Shown: positions 47,701 through 60,800 of the stretch, piece after piece | How the letters are laid out: every line of letters starts with the position of its first letter | Numbering within the stretch: position 1 is the stretch's first letter | Assembly: GCA_037043015.1 (NCBI GenBank) | Contig: CM073323.1 | Location: forward strand, 15,269,258 to 15,333,257 | Direction of reading: 5' to 3' | Length of the DNA: 64,000 nucleotides | Source: Bryum argenteum | Taxonomy: Eukaryota > Streptophyta > Bryopsida > Bryales > Bryaceae | Translations under genes and position numbers: made by a program | The notes under the pieces: generated by a model | The model's database searches: none | The model's input: only the letters and a program-made list of their open reading frames with translations | Told to the model about the DNA's origin: nothing

Positions 47701-48790
47701 CAAGCTGTAGACTCGTCATTATGTCAGGAACCGGTGAGGTTCATGTTCATGCCGGCACTCCGCTTTTACCTTCGAATCTCATTCGTTTATCTATGCAAAA
47801 TCACAATTCATGAATATATGGTATCTTAAAAGATAATGCCATGTATTTACTTATGCAAGAAGTAACAATACTTTGTGATGTCAAGTCAGAAGGCGTGAAT
47901 ACGTGAACATCGTTATATTGATAAAATGTCGAGTGAGGGACAAGCTCCCCTTACTGAGCTCATAAGCACGATAAAGATGTATCCGTTTGGAACTGACTTA
48001 ACTGCTCATTCGTAATAACTACTTACTATCTGACTCCTCTTCCTCTTCCTCTTATTTCTATAGTTGTTTCTTGTAATCAAGTCCCGTTGATACGACTAAG
48101 TCGTAACAAGAGGTATGTTCATAACCAAATCACTATTGAAGTTCCAAAGTGACCCAAGTCAAATAGTTTGTCAATTTCACAAGGGCAGCCTCCAAAAATT
48201 ACACAAATAGTCTTTACAATTTCTAATAATTTTTGAATCATTTCTTACAACATTTGTCGAAATTCGAGATTTTGGAGTTTTTTCCCAAAAAAATAAAATT
48301 AATTCAAACTTCACAAACTCATAAAGGCATCAACATGCCGTTCGGATTTTTAAATGAACCATGTATATATTTAATAGAATGCATCTTTTACTATATCGTT
48401 GTTTTTAGACCTTCTTGTAGAAATAGTTTGCATGAAGGTGAAAAAAAGGAGAATGCGTCTCTAAAATTCTGCATGAGCCTACGCAACTTGGTAACCTACA
48501 TGAAAAAAAAATATGAGCAATATGTTTGGAGTAATAATCATTTAGTCTCCCTTGGCACCATTTAGACTATATCTTTTATGATAGACTCAAAAAACATTTC
48601 AATCAACTTCGAATGTTATAATACCAGAATTGGTAAATATCCAACGGTTGAAAATATACTTGGTATTGGTATTGGTATTGGTATTAGTAAGGTTTAAGAT
48701 CTTAAAGATACATAAAAAATAAACTAAATTGAACGATACCTCAAAGTGTACAAGGTGGTCAAAAATCAGAATTTATAGTTTTGGAGTGTT
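41711..48790 (-). mobile_element. TTAA-type element split by an LTR retrotransposon
   Basis: Sequence 41711-41932 continues at 48109 without loss. Across the junction it follows the uninterrupted relative at 61668-62254 (AGGTATGTTCATAACCAAAT here, ATATGTTCATGACCAAATCA there). Without the insert it is roughly 900 bp. The outer ends are worn; the coordinates are approximate. Confidence 0.7.
41933..48108 (-). mobile_element. Ty3/Gypsy chromovirus fossil with both LTRs
   Basis: LTRs of ~360 bp (41933-42292) and ~387 bp (47722-48108) start TGTCAGGAA and end GTCGTAACA, and the whole is flanked by the 5-bp target duplication AGAGG. It reads on the minus strand. Parts in order are gag-like (about 46.8-47.2 kb), a CCHC zinc-knuckle region (about 46.1-46.35), a protease-like region (about 45.3-46.0), reverse transcriptase (about 44.7-45.1), RNase H (about 44.1-44.4), integrase (about 42.7-43.8) and a C-terminal chromodomain (about 42.2-42.7), which marks the chromovirus lineage. 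A purine tract adjoins the 42292 LTR. A stray RT-linker-like piece lies at 47.35-47.64 kb, out of the usual order. The coding part is broken, on the order of ten or more disruptions. The LTRs differ by about 4% by eye, so insertion is old but not ancient. Confidence 0.92.
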
Positions 48791-49200
48791 GAAGCAAGCA
48801 ATTGAACTAAATAAGAGAGTGAGCTAAGGGGCACCTTCCCGGTTTATATAGTGCAAATCATAGTCTGCAATCATGGCGCGGTGGCACACCTCCCCGTTTA
48901 TATGATGCAAAGTTCTGCAATCATGGGGTGTGGTGCACCTCCCCAGCTTATATAACACAATATGCAAAGGTTTGCAATCATGGCGGGGTAAGTGGCTCCC
49001 GCCAATCCACTTGACTGTACAACTACCCTACGAAGTGGGTGAACTATGAGCAGACTCAATAATGCAAAGATATGCAATCATGGGGGGCGGTGCACCTCCC
49101 AAGTTTATATGATGCAACATACAAAGGTCTGTCGCCAACCCACTCGACTGTACAACTACCTCACGAAGTCGGTGAACTATGAGCCTAACTCAGCCTAATG
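48791..49200. repeat. GCAATCATGG tandem repeats with TATA-like words
   Basis: About five imperfect units of ~60 bp carrying TGCAATCATGG, GTGCACCTCCC and TTTATATGATGCAA-type sequence. A longer block (CACTTGACTGTACAACTACC and following) is also duplicated at about 49010 and 49141. Confidence 0.75.
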
Positions 49201-51500
49201 TTCGAACTGTGATTAATGGCACTACCGCTTACTCGGGAGTTCTATTGATTGCTCTTCCTAACAGGGTGGTCCAGATAACGCTTGGACCTTTAGTGGTTAA
49301 GAGCTAATCAAGAATTTTGTAAGGTTGGAATCTCTTGAGGTAAGCAAAGACTCTCCACCTTAGAAAATTCTTTGTCCAAGAATTGTTGATACGTAATTGA
49401 TTATATCAATTATCATTGATCCCCCAAGTTTACCACCGATGAGTTCCTAGCCCTAGTTAAAGACCAATTGGTCAAGAGTTTTACTTTTGTCCAATTGCGA
49501 TACTTACTACAATGTATATTTCTCACCAAAAATTAGAAGTTGTGTTTGTGTATTACTTGCTTGTACTTCATCACTTTCATTACTTCTTTTTAATTAGAAA
49601 TTGCAAAATTTATGTTTATACAATACTTATTGAGCTTGCGTTTGTAATTGTAATCCAGATAGATTAGATGGGAAGGCCCCCACTTCTCAAAGTAGTTGAA
49701 AGAACTTGAGCACAAAGAAAAGTTGATAAAGCTTGATATATGGTTCCAACTCATAGCATGTTATGTAATTTAGTCATCACCAATCACTTGTTGGATGACA
49801 AATCAATAGTGATTTCCCAGCTACAATGCGTGCTAGATTGTTGGGCACCTTGAATCCAAACTTTGGTGCTAAGGGCATTCCCAACAGACTAGGTGAATGG
49901 ACAAGACTTGCTATATTTAGCAAAACAAAGGTCATTTTCCTTTCTCGACGAACCGGTTACTTCTGCTCACCAAAGGTAGGAACTCGCCACTACCCTCCTA
50001 CTCACTCAAATACCCCATCCAACTTCCACTTCAACGTGTCATTTACTTCAAATTAGCTTAACCTTTGGTCGATTTCATCCCACCGTTTGGAAAAACCTCA
50101 AAATTTTGAACTTTTGAACTTCAAGAACTTTGACCACAAGTTGGTCTCGACCTATTTTACTTAAGAATTGACTTTACGAAGAAGTTAGAATAGTTACATG
50201 AAGAGGAAAAACTGGAGGACTCCGCTCTAACTTAGGGTAAGTACACCTAAATCTAGATGGCCCCTCCATAATTGGACAACCCAAAATGAAGATCTCCTTG
50301 TGATGGAATATTCCGCAAATGTACATGCAATAGGGTGAACGACTACAGACATTAGTTACTTCTAAAATTTGTAATTAAATACGGAAGTGCTGAAAATTAC
50401 CACAAAAATAGGAAAACCTTGTGTTTTCTATTTGCTAATCATTAAAAAATCACATGTAGCATCACTCCAAGTATGGTGAATGGCTTAAGAGTCCGAAGTC
50501 CGAACCGAAAATAGGTGTACTTACCCTAGTTGTACGAAACTCCAAGATAGTGGTGGAGTTTTCACCCAGATGGGCCTGTTCATGCACAGGCTCTTTTTTT
50601 AATAGACAATAGCAATGTCTCCAGAAAGCCTGAATTTGGCAAAGTGGCATTGAAACCTTGCATGACAGAGCAGAGTCTAATCATTAGCATTTTGCAAGAA
50701 GTAGCTACGCATGTGCTCAAGTGTAAATATGAGCAACCAACTATCGAAGCCCAGGCTACCCCTTTTAGGTACATAGTCATTACATTCCTCCGCTGCCTCA
50801 TGTTGTTGCCATCAATTCCTTTTGGCTTCTTTTTGCCTCATCCCACGGGCGGCTGCAGCATTGTCCCTTTTTCCACCTCGGTGGCTTTAACTTTTGTGAC
50901 CTAGCCACTATCATTCTGCCCACCCCTACTGTACAGTCACCTAAATCTGGTCGTACTCATGAAAAATGGATATTTGTCAGTATTCTCAATTTGAAATTAG
51001 AGAATTAGGAGATCCATGTCATTAGAAACGGAAATCTTCTTTCAACTAATGATTTCACCTCTTGATATAAAATCCATGTTTGGTGAAATAGGAAGGAAAT
51101 ATAATAAGATCATGAACATTTAATGTTGAGTTCGATTCTAGAAATAGTTCATCCTGAAAACGATAACAGGATTTTTCTGATGTAAATTGAAATATAGTTC
51201 TCACAAACAAAAAGTATGACATAGATCTTCTCAGGAGTACTGTAGATAATGTCCTGTTTTCACATGTGCTGGATGTGTACATCTGGAGAACATGTTGTGG
51301 GCAGGCATTGCTTTTGCTTTAGCAGACAAAAACAAAAAAAATTCGTTAGATGGAATTTTGTGGGAAATCCTTTGAAGAAAACGTTAAGACATGGAAAGGA
51401 GGCTCCGACCAACATGGGAGTCCCATGGATGCAAAAGATCAGCCTGGCTTTAGTTCGAATGTGCGGTAACGATTCTATCCCGAAAAGGACATAAACAGGT
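49201..51500. other. Intergenic DNA, no gene seen
   Basis: A right-end-like GGACCTTTAGTGGTTAA lies at 49284-49300 (TTAA family). No coding frame convinces. Short frames near 50.5-50.9 kb lack family features. Confidence 0.5.
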
Positions 51501-52785
51501 GCGGTAATGAATGAAAAAAGATAACTAAATGCAGTCAGACTTGGCTATGGGAAAGAGGATGGATGTTTTGGTGGGTGAGTGGTTTCATCCGTTGAGGCAG
51601 AGGCATGAGGATGGTCGTATACAAGGGGATGCCGAGGAGTCTGTGTGCTTCGTCGTGGTCGTGGTCGTCGAGGTTGCAGCACCAGTTGAGCTAGAAAGCA
51701 CATTTGGCTTGGAGCTGGTGGCTAGCTAGCTCGAGAGTCAACGAGGGAACTGGGGTCCGGTGCTTGGACATGATGCTCCCATTCTCCGCTTGAGATTTGC
51801 CCAACTACATTCCTCGCTCTGCTGCCGAGACGGTGAGAGAATGTTCATGCTACAATCACCTTTCCCTTTCCAGTGCATGACTCGTGAGAACGGTTCGATG
51901 TCGGTGCACTTACAATGTCGCGGTCGCTCCATTCTTATCCATTGTCGTCGTACTGTGTACTGCCCCACATGCGACGCGAGGTGTTGGTTGTAAGTAGAAA
52001 CGAGGAATCAGCTTGGTAGTACCTGAGGGAATGAATGTGTACCAAGGGTGTCGAGATTTTTCCTTCCAGCTTGTGAAGCGGGAAAAACGAAAAGACTTTC
52101 GGCGTGATGTTCGTTCTATGTTAGCTGCGAACAGCGTGATGTTCGTTCTTGTTCCGTGCCCTTATCTGCTTACGGTTGTGCCATACTGTGACAATTGTTT
52201 TCCTTGTCTTCTGTCTGGCTATGCTAGCAATATCGCTAACAGAAGTAGGAAGTCGACTTGTATACTCTCTTCGTGATTCAGCTGCAGCTATTCGTTTTCC
52301 CGTTCGTGTTTTTACGCACTATCCATTTGTTTCGGATTGCAATGCATTTGATTTGCCTCGTGAGATTTTAGGAATGCGGTCGAGCTAGTGACCGAAGGAA
52401 TTATCGTTCGTTCTGCGGATTTGAGAAAAGGTAGTTACAGTAGTTTTCAGCTTTGCTGTGTGAGGAATAGAAGGGGGGATGGAGCGAGTCAATGCAGTGT
52501 GGCTGATATTCAACTGCCGTCGACTTTTCCGTTGTAGTTTACTCGCTGCTTGGGTATTTCGTTTGAGTCCGTTTCTCGTAGATGTGTCGGAGAGAGCGCA
52601 AAGCTTTTAAGGTTCTCACAAGCACGTAGCATTCGTTTGATTGTACTACGTCGGGACGCACTGCTCGACAAAATTCTCTGGCTATGAACGGCACTAACTT
52701 TCGCTGGTAGAACTGGAAATACGAACACGGCAGCTGCCGACATACGTCCTGTGTATTTGACAATCTTTGGAATGTCCGGCTGTGG
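51501..52785 (+). promoter_or_regulatory. Upstream and leader region of the prolyl oligopeptidase gene
   Basis: GC content rises relative to the TE-rich DNA on the left. The words GCGTGATGTTCGTTCT occur twice (52102 and 52134). No coding frame with family features was found, so this is most likely promoter plus 5' UTR; the start of transcription is not determined. Confidence 0.35.
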
Positions 52786-55700
52786 ATGATGCTGCAGGCC
52801 AATCTCTTTTTGAAGTCTTCGCGAAAGCAGACCTTCGACGCGTGCCAGCAATACCGCGAACTTACTTCCGATTCTCAGAGCAGGACCAAGAGACGGTCGG
52901 CCATCGCCGCTGATATGGGATCCATGGGATTACCACAGAGTAATGCGGGGTTGGATATCGGCCAGCTGCAGTACCCAAAAGCTCGCCGTGATGAATCCGT
53001 GAAGGACGTCTATCACGGCGTGGAGGTCGTGGATCCTTTCCGCTGGTAAAACTGCCACTGACAGCCTTTCTGAGCTTCATTGCCGTGCCGAAGTGGTGCA
53101 CTCTTCGGACACGCCTGCCTTCCCGTCTGTTTCTTAACATGTATGAAAATCGTTGCTGCACTGGTGTAGGTTGGAAGATCCTGATTCAACTGAGACGAAA
53201 AACTTTGTTGCCGAGCAACAGGAGCTGGCAAAGAGTGTGCTAGATGAATGCGAGTACCGGGAAACAATGAAGAGGAAAGTCACATCTCTGTACAATTACC
53301 CTCGCTATGGATGCCCATACAAACGGGGAAACTATTTCTTCCACAGCCACAACTCCGGCTTACAGGCTCAGAACGTCCTCTACATAATGGTACACACTTA
53401 TACCGCTTCGACGCGATGGTAGTTATGATGCATGGATTCCGAGATGTGGCACTGATGTCTTGTGCTATCGTGCAGGATTCGGTGGACGGGAAGGCAGAGG
53501 TGCTGCTTGATCCAAACACGTTGAGCGAAGATGGCACTGTGGCTCTTTCGATTAAAAGGTTCAGCGAGAATGCGGAGTTTCTGGCCTACGGATTGAGCAG
53601 AAGCGGGAGCGATTGGCTGACGATCAAAGTGATGCGTGTCAAAGATCGGGTTGTGCTACCTGATACCCTCTCTTGGGTGAGGTACTGCGACCTTGGGCCT
53701 ATTCATTTAATGCTTTGTCCGCGTCCAAGACGTTCTATAACGTCTTCTTCGATCGGAGACCTACAACTTGCAATCACAGAGCTCGCATTCAGTAACTAGT
53801 GAAGATGCTTTGCCACTTGCAGGTGAAATTTACTTCCATAGCCTGGACGCACGATCACAAGGGATTTTTCTACAATCGATACCCGCAACCCAAGTATGGT
53901 CTCTTCCTCAGCAATAATTTTGAGCTTTCGGTTCTGGTCATAGAATCCCCATGCCTGCTAGTGCGATTGCGCCTTTTGAGAATGGGCTTCTGGTTGCCAT
54001 TTTGCGTTTCAGGAATATGGAAGGCACGGATGCCGGCACTGAGACAGATATCAATTTATTCCATGGGCTTTATTACCACTTCTTGGGCACAGATCAATCA
54101 GAAGATATTTTGTGCTGGAGGGACAGCGAGCACGCACTTTGGTTGTCCAGAGCCAGAATGTCTGATGACGGCCAGGTAGGCATTTCACCTCGCGTGGAAT
54201 ATATATATTCTCGTAGGCGCAAGTAAGAACTTTGTCACTTGTCTTGCTGCACAAAACAAAGCAGCATTTTGGTAACCGTCTTCAACTTATGCCTTGCAGT
54301 ACCTAGTGCTGTCCCTCAGTCAAGGATGCGACCCTGTAAATCAGCTCTACTACTGTGACCTCACAACGCTCTCGGGAGGGCTAGCAAGCTTACGTGACTC
54401 AAAATCCATGCTGACCTTCAACAAACTTGTTGACACCTTCAAAGCTCAGTATCAATACCTGGCGAATGATGGGCCTGTGTTCACATTCTTCACCAACGAA
54501 AATGCACCGAGGTACAAGGTGATAAGAGTTGATATCACCAAGCCAAGTTCGTGGTGGGACGTGATCCCTGAATCAGAAACGGATGTGCTTACCTCCGTGA
54601 GCTGTGTTAACGAGAATCAGTTGCTCGTCTGCTACATGCATGATGTGAAGCACTTGCTTCAAGTTCATGATCTGCACACCGGAGCGTTGCAAAGGCGGCT
54701 TCCAATTGAGATTGGAAGTGTGACGGACACTTCAGGAAGACGGCAGGATTCAGAGATCTTCATCAACTTCACCAGTTTTCTAACACCGGGAACTATCCTA
54801 AGGTGTGATTTGAGTGATCCGAAGTCGGAGATGAAGGTGTTGCACGAGGTTGGCTCCGAGATATTCGATCGTTCAAGGTTTGAGACCAAGCAGGTGTTTG
54901 TGACCAGTAAAGACGGAACCAAAATCCCCATGTTCGTTATATCCGAGAAAGGTCTGAATCGAGATGGCAATCACCCCGCGCTTCTCTACGGCTATGGCGG
55001 GTTCAATGTCAGCCTCACCCCAAGCTTCAGCGTGTCGCGCTTGGTCCTGGCCTGTCATTACGGTGCAGTTGTGGCAGTGGCCAATATACGGGGCGGCGGT
55101 GAGTATGGTGAAGAGTGGCACAAGGGTGGCTCTCTCCACAAGAAGCAACACTGCTTCGACGACTTCATATCTTGTGCAGAGTACTTGATCGATGAGGGCT
55201 ACACACAGTCCAACAAACTGTGTATTGAAGGTGGTAGTAATGGAGGGCTTCTTGTGGCTGCCTGCATCAATCAGGTAAGTTAGTGTACTCGCCCATCATA
55301 CTCTGAATGACCACTGCCGAAGTAAAATTATGATGGCCACTCCTTTATGAGATCGCTTTCTAACACCTGTTCTCACACTGCATGATGTTGTGCAGAGGCC
55401 TGAACTCTTTGGCTGTGCTTTGGCTCACGTGGGTGTAATGGACATGCTACGCTTCCACAAGTTCACAATAGGTAACTTACCTTCTGGCAATGTTCGAGTG
55501 CAAGGTGGACATCCATGTCCTCCTGGATCATTGTTATGCTTTTTAATTCCATGAGCTTCTGACTCTGAAAACGTGAAGCTCATAATACGGACATCTTGCA
55601 GGACATGCATGGACCTCTGACTATGGTTGCTCTGACAACAAGGAAGATTTTCACAATCTAATCAAGTACTAGCCCTTTCACTCTACGCACTTCTTCTGAA

Positions 55701-56256
55701 TCCAAAGAGAGCTAAATTATGATGATGAACTTACTTCTTCCACGAAATCAGAGTGACTTTTGAGTTCCTTGCGTACAGGTTTTCGCCCATTCACAATGTC
55801 CGGAGACCGTGGGAAGAGCTGAGTGGAGTGCAGTATCCACCCACTATGCTCTTGACTGCGGACCACGACGACAGAGTAGTCCCCCTCCATTCTCTCAAGC
55901 TTCTTGCGGTATGAACCTACACATCGAACTGAACAACAAGTGCACAGCACAGAAGATTAATAAGAAACCGATTCTTACCGATTGACAAACTCGTGCGCAG
56001 ACTCTCCAGTATACACTTTGCACCAGCGTGGCCAAAGTCGCTCAAACGAATCCGATAATTGCACGCATTGATAGAAAAGCCGGACATGGATCTGGCCGAC
56101 CTACACAGAAGATGGTGAGTATCTATGATCGATGCACCTCTCTTGAAGTTTAGGAACGTCACCTCTAATGTCTTGGACGTTGCTATGCAGATCGATGAAG
56201 TGAGTGATGCCTACTCCTTCTTTGCCAAGATGACAGGAGCAATTTGGGTGGACTAG
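52786..56256 (+). CDS. Prolyl oligopeptidase (family S9A), 11 exons
   Basis: Exons: 52786-53045, 53170-53389, 53476-53676, 53823-53893, 54013-54175, 54300-55274, 55396-55471, 55602-55665, 55779-55908, 56001-56114, 56191-56256. They total 2,340 nt (779 residues) with every junction GT-AG and in frame. The enzyme cleaves short peptides after proline. The N-terminal part has [19 protein letters not shown] and DPFRWLEDPDS; the beta-propeller follows, then the alpha/beta hydrolase domain. The catalytic Ser is in GGSNGG (S618), the Asp in [13 protein letters not shown] (D707), the His in AGHGSGRP (H749); their spacing matches the family. Starting at M44 (52915) would give 736 residues, the usual size. 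The extra 43 residues, rich in Ser, Arg and Lys, may be an organelle targeting peptide or simply leader sequence. It looks intact and functional. Confidence 0.95.
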
Positions 56257-56953
56257 GCGTGGGCAGAATCATCCTGCATCACTTGGGAGCCTGAACACAG
56301 GATCTTAGGGTTATCAGTTGGAGCCCAGTAAATACGAAACCGATGCTGCTCTGTAGTCACAGAAGCGAACAAGGTGCGGCGGCCACAGTTCAACTTCAGG
56401 CCACCTGGTTTTGCGCTACAATGTCCCCACTCCTGTGGGCAATTTTGACACCCATTCACGAGAACGATGCACACTCGTAGCATACGTGAACCATTTCATC
56501 TGAGATGGTGAATTTTTGATAGGCAACTGTACCTGATACTTGCACATATTTTTGGAGTCCCGATTTTCGATGTGGACGAAAGAATGTTTTGTCAGATGCT
56601 TCTCTCCCCGTCCCTGTCGCTGCAAAAATCATGTTCTTCCATCTCCGCGCTCTTCACAATACGAGGGCCAATGTCATCATCAACAATGTAAGCACTGCCT
56701 CTCCTCGGGGAACTGTTGGGCTTCGACCCTCAGCAACAATAGAATCATCTCGTTTCACACAAGTCTTAGGCCAATTTTATCCCTATTTCTTTATGCTATG
56801 ACCATCTCTTATAGGCTAGACGCCTTAAACAAAGGCTGTGCGTGGTAGAATTTGTGGCGTTGTGGGCACCCACCACTATGGATACCTCTTAACATATTGT
56901 AAGTAGAATTGCGTTGTTACAATACAATCATTAATAAAAATTAACTTGCATAC
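56257..56953. other. 3' flank of the peptidase gene
   Basis: No further gene recognised. The first few hundred bases are less AT-rich and probably include the 3' UTR; no firm polyadenylation signal was placed. Confidence 0.4.
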
Positions 56954-57255
56954 TTAACCCTAGTTATACGGATTTGGGCAGCCCAGTATTGGAACACAAC
57001 ATCTTTTGCACTTGGGCATCATGAATGATCCAATCAATGATGAGCATGCAACCTACCTACCACAATCCTTTCAAAGCACAAAATCACTCATACAAATTGT
57101 GATTTGAATTCTAAAATTTCACTTTTTGAATGCATCAGAAGAAGGTGACCAGTTTGACATTAAAATATGAGTGAAAAAATGAGTAAATTGAGAGCTACGA
57201 AGCAGATTCTGTTGGACACGGCCCCCTTGGGGCCGCTCAGACGTTTAAAGGTTAA
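56954..57255 (-). mobile_element. TTAA-type element, subtype D, 302 bp
   Basis: Left TTAACCCTAGTTATACGG, right CAGACGTTTAAAGGTTAA. In reverse it matches 34520-34827 plus 35234-35264, including CACAACATCTTTTGCACTTG and CACAATCCTTTCAAAGCACA, and so shows the state of that element without the retroposed insert. Confidence 0.8.
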
Positions 57256-57256
57256 C

Positions 57257-57330
57257 TTGCATTAAGGTAGAGTGCATTTAGCGCATTAAGGTAGAGTGCA
57301 TTTAGCGCATTAAGGTAGAGTGCATTTAGC
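57257..57330 (+). repeat. 24-bp tandem repeat, three units
   Basis: GCATTAAGGTAGAGTGCATT plus TAGC three times in a row, starting next to the right end of the TTAA element. Confidence 0.9.
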
Positions 57331-57721
57331 TTGAAGCCATACGAACATTGGAGCTCTAGGCTTATTCATCTACATGGATATGACAGCTTTGCAATTTAAC
57401 AGTACCATGTACTAACAGTAGTAGGGTGCCATGTTAGGGCATCATTACATATAAACTCTTATAAGTCTAGTTTCATGATTCATAACAAATTATACAAGAG
57501 TCCAATATTCATGATTCCACTTGGACTATCATTACACTTACTTTGCTTAAGAACAAAAACTACGTGCCCTCTCACCTTTATTGCAAATTAAGCCACTATT
57601 GAGCATCCTACTTTAGCACAAATGCTCATAGATTGCAACGCTTGAGATCCTTGTTACATGGTTAAGGATGTTTGTGATTGTTTTGTCCCCTTACTTGTTT
57701 GTTGTTTGTTTTTTGTTTTTT

Positions 57722-57722
<1 letters not shown>

Positions 57723-57801
<79 letters not shown>
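57723..57801. repeat. 79-nt poly-T tract
   Basis: An uninterrupted run of 79 T after GTTTTTTGTTTTTTG. It may be the poly(A) tail of a minus-strand retroposon or a grown homopolymer. Its length may also be an assembly estimate. Confidence 0.95.
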
Positions 57802-57806
<5 letters not shown>

Positions 57807-60800
57807 CTTAGTGGATGTGTTTATTATGCACTTTTGTGTGCTAAAATTTCTCATTCACTCATGTGATCCGCAATTTAAAAAGATGTGTTGATGGGAGAGG
57901 GGAGGTGAGAATGTTGAAGGGCCTCAAATATTGAAAGGGGTATAATGTATGAATTGAAGTATCCAATAGACTTCTAAGGTCAATATAGAAAGGGGTTGCT
58001 AATCTTATATTGATTACTTTAAGAGTATTTTCAAAATGAACTTTGAATACGTAAATGGCAATTTTGTAATGGATTTAGGCAAAAATGATATATGTAGTTG
58101 AGTTGTTTGTATGACAAGGGTGGTTCATCTCTTTTAGCACAATTTGTAGTGCCTTTGTATTTAACAAATTGTAATTTAGACAAAAAAATGATGGCAATGA
58201 CCTCTGGTGGATCGAATAAAAGAAGTCAAGAAGTAAATTTAGAGCTTGAAGTCCACATGCGGCATAATCAATTTTGATATGATTTTATAGTCATCATGTT
58301 GAGTTACTAGTGTTGTGGTTTTGAGGCAAGTGCTCATTTTTGCCCCAACTTGCACATGCCAATGCTCTATAACTAACAAGTTTGTGGGCAAATAACCCCT
58401 AAGGTAGACTAAAGCCTCGTCGATTAGGGTTTGGTCAGCCTCTAATTTTCTAAATTTAGATTGCATGAAGTTGAAATCTTTTGGAGGTTGTAAACTTTTT
58501 TCCTACCTTTTCAAAAACTCCTTCTGTGCTTCAAAACTTTGCATACTTTAGGAGAAATTCATGGTCAGAGCTTAAAATCACTATTTGGTCATCCTGACCA
58601 TCGAAGTATCCAACTGCGGTATATGCTCATTTATCCTCCATATCTGCCCAAAATTATTAAGATTGCAAAAACTTCAAGAATTCTGAGATCTTACTTTTTC
58701 AGGTTCAGTCTTTTATACATGTACATTAAATTTGGAACCAAGATCTCACTGTTGGGATTTTCAATCACAAAATTTTTGACATGCCATTTTTATTCTTAAA
58801 CACTTGCCTTTGTATTTGAATTTAAGCATACCTCCATGTGAGTAATCAAGTATCTCTTAAGTTATACGTGTCATATGAGGGTAAATTGCACAGAGATATT
58901 CCTAATTCATCTATGAACAAGATTGTTCAAAGCCTCATATCAAATTTGCTACAAGAATGGGTCGTTGGGCCCTCAAAGTATCATTCATGCTTTTTCCAAC
59001 GAGCAAAAAAAAACTTGTTATAAAATTTCAACATTATGATCTTACAATTGGTAAAGAATTTGAATTCAAGAATTCACATACACATACACATACAAGTTAG
59101 TTATTATGGTTACATGTTTGAATATCCATCAAAGTTTGAAAATCTTCACCTTGCATCAAAAGTGGGTAATTTTGAGACCTTTTGGCATTTTTGAGGCTAA
59201 CTGAACTGTAGAGGTTAAGAATGAAAGATCTAAAGGATTTGGCTATTTGAGAAGACACCTCTAACTAATTATTTTGGTTTATTGATAATCTATACTTAAC
59301 AACAAAAGATGTCAAATAATTTGTGAAATCTAGGACTTGTGAAGCAATTCATTGAATATATGGATTACATGGGGAGATTATGGAGGACCATAGATAAAAG
59401 TCAAGATCAATGTGGCATTGTAGCCTTATCCTATGTTAAAGCTATGGAAAATGAGCCAAATATTCTTAAATGCAAAGTAGGATTTCAATTTTCATACAAG
59501 TTGTTACTTTAATGAGTAAACATAAAGAGAATTTTTTAATTAATTTCTAATAAATGAAAATAGTAAGATAAATACAAAATAATTCAAAGAGTTGTCAAGT
59601 TGTCCAAAAATTGGATGCTTGGGTGTTAAAAGTTAAGAGCATTCTCAAGTGACTCACTCGACAAAAATTAGCAAGGGTCATTAAAGAAGACCGTTGTGGA
59701 GGGGTGTAAAGTCCAATGTGAAGACCACTGTGGAGGGGTGTAAAGTCCGTTGTGAAGACGGTTGTGGAGGGGTGTCAAGACCGACTTTAAAGGGCGCTAA
59801 ATATATGTTGCCTTTAGTAAGTCTCATAGTTGTTCCGTGTGGGGTGCTCTAAATATGTAAGTGGACGTGGTTTAAATATGCTAGTGGACATTTGTCTTTA
59901 CAAATTCAAGGATGTAAAAATTAGTTAGTGGCTCTACCTACTTGTTCCAATTTCCCCTTGTCCGGTGGCCATCGGGATATTAGCATTACGAACGGACACT
60001 TCATTCACGCCGGCCCCTTAGAAAGGGACCGGAGTTTCTATCTATCTATCTCTACCTACTTTGTTTTATGAATAATTATGAAAAAAATTCTCATGTACAA
60101 AGTTTTATAGAGTTACATCGCTTCACCACCTATATTACATATCTGATAAAAATACATTTAATTCTTATATGCAAATCTTCTTAGCTCATTGCTTAATCGG
60201 TAAAGGTCCAAGGGTTTTGGAGAAAAACTTAGTTGTGTTATAAAATCAGCATTGTATGACTCTTATGAAAGTTTGCTCAAAAGACATTTTGAAGATCCTA
60301 ATGATTAAAGTAGATTCGTATGGCTAAACCTCTATGACTAAACACTACTCAATTTACAATAATTTGAACAGAGTTAAACTTAAAAAAGCATTAGAATGTA
60401 TTTTTTCTATTATTAGTAACTGGAGATTAATGTATTTGGCTAAAGTCACATATTGTATGATGATATAGAAAAATGCCATTGATAATCAAAGAGAAATATC
60501 ATTGGTTTCCCAAAATAGCAAATTTTCTAAGACAAAGGAAACCTTACGGCTTATTTGTATTTGAAGGCTAAGTCTGAATAGTATCCGGATCCACAAATAA
60601 TCTACAAATTATTTAGAATATTCTAAAAGAAGTTTTGTAAATTGGATGCGGTTCTTAACTCACCAACTCCTGGAGGAAGATACAAAGTTTCAAAAAATTC
60701 TTCTTTTAGTCTTCTAAAACTCCTCAAAATTCAAAACCAACGATAATATGGTTGATTGGGTTGTTAGGGGTTAAGGTGCTTTTATGCTACAAATATAATT

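Noticed and set aside
51529-52388. Small genes upstream of the peptidase
   Set aside because: Short frames without family features or splice support; better explained as promoter and leader.
57654-57891. Open frames of poly-Lys or poly-Phe
   Set aside because: Produced by the 79-nt homopolymer.
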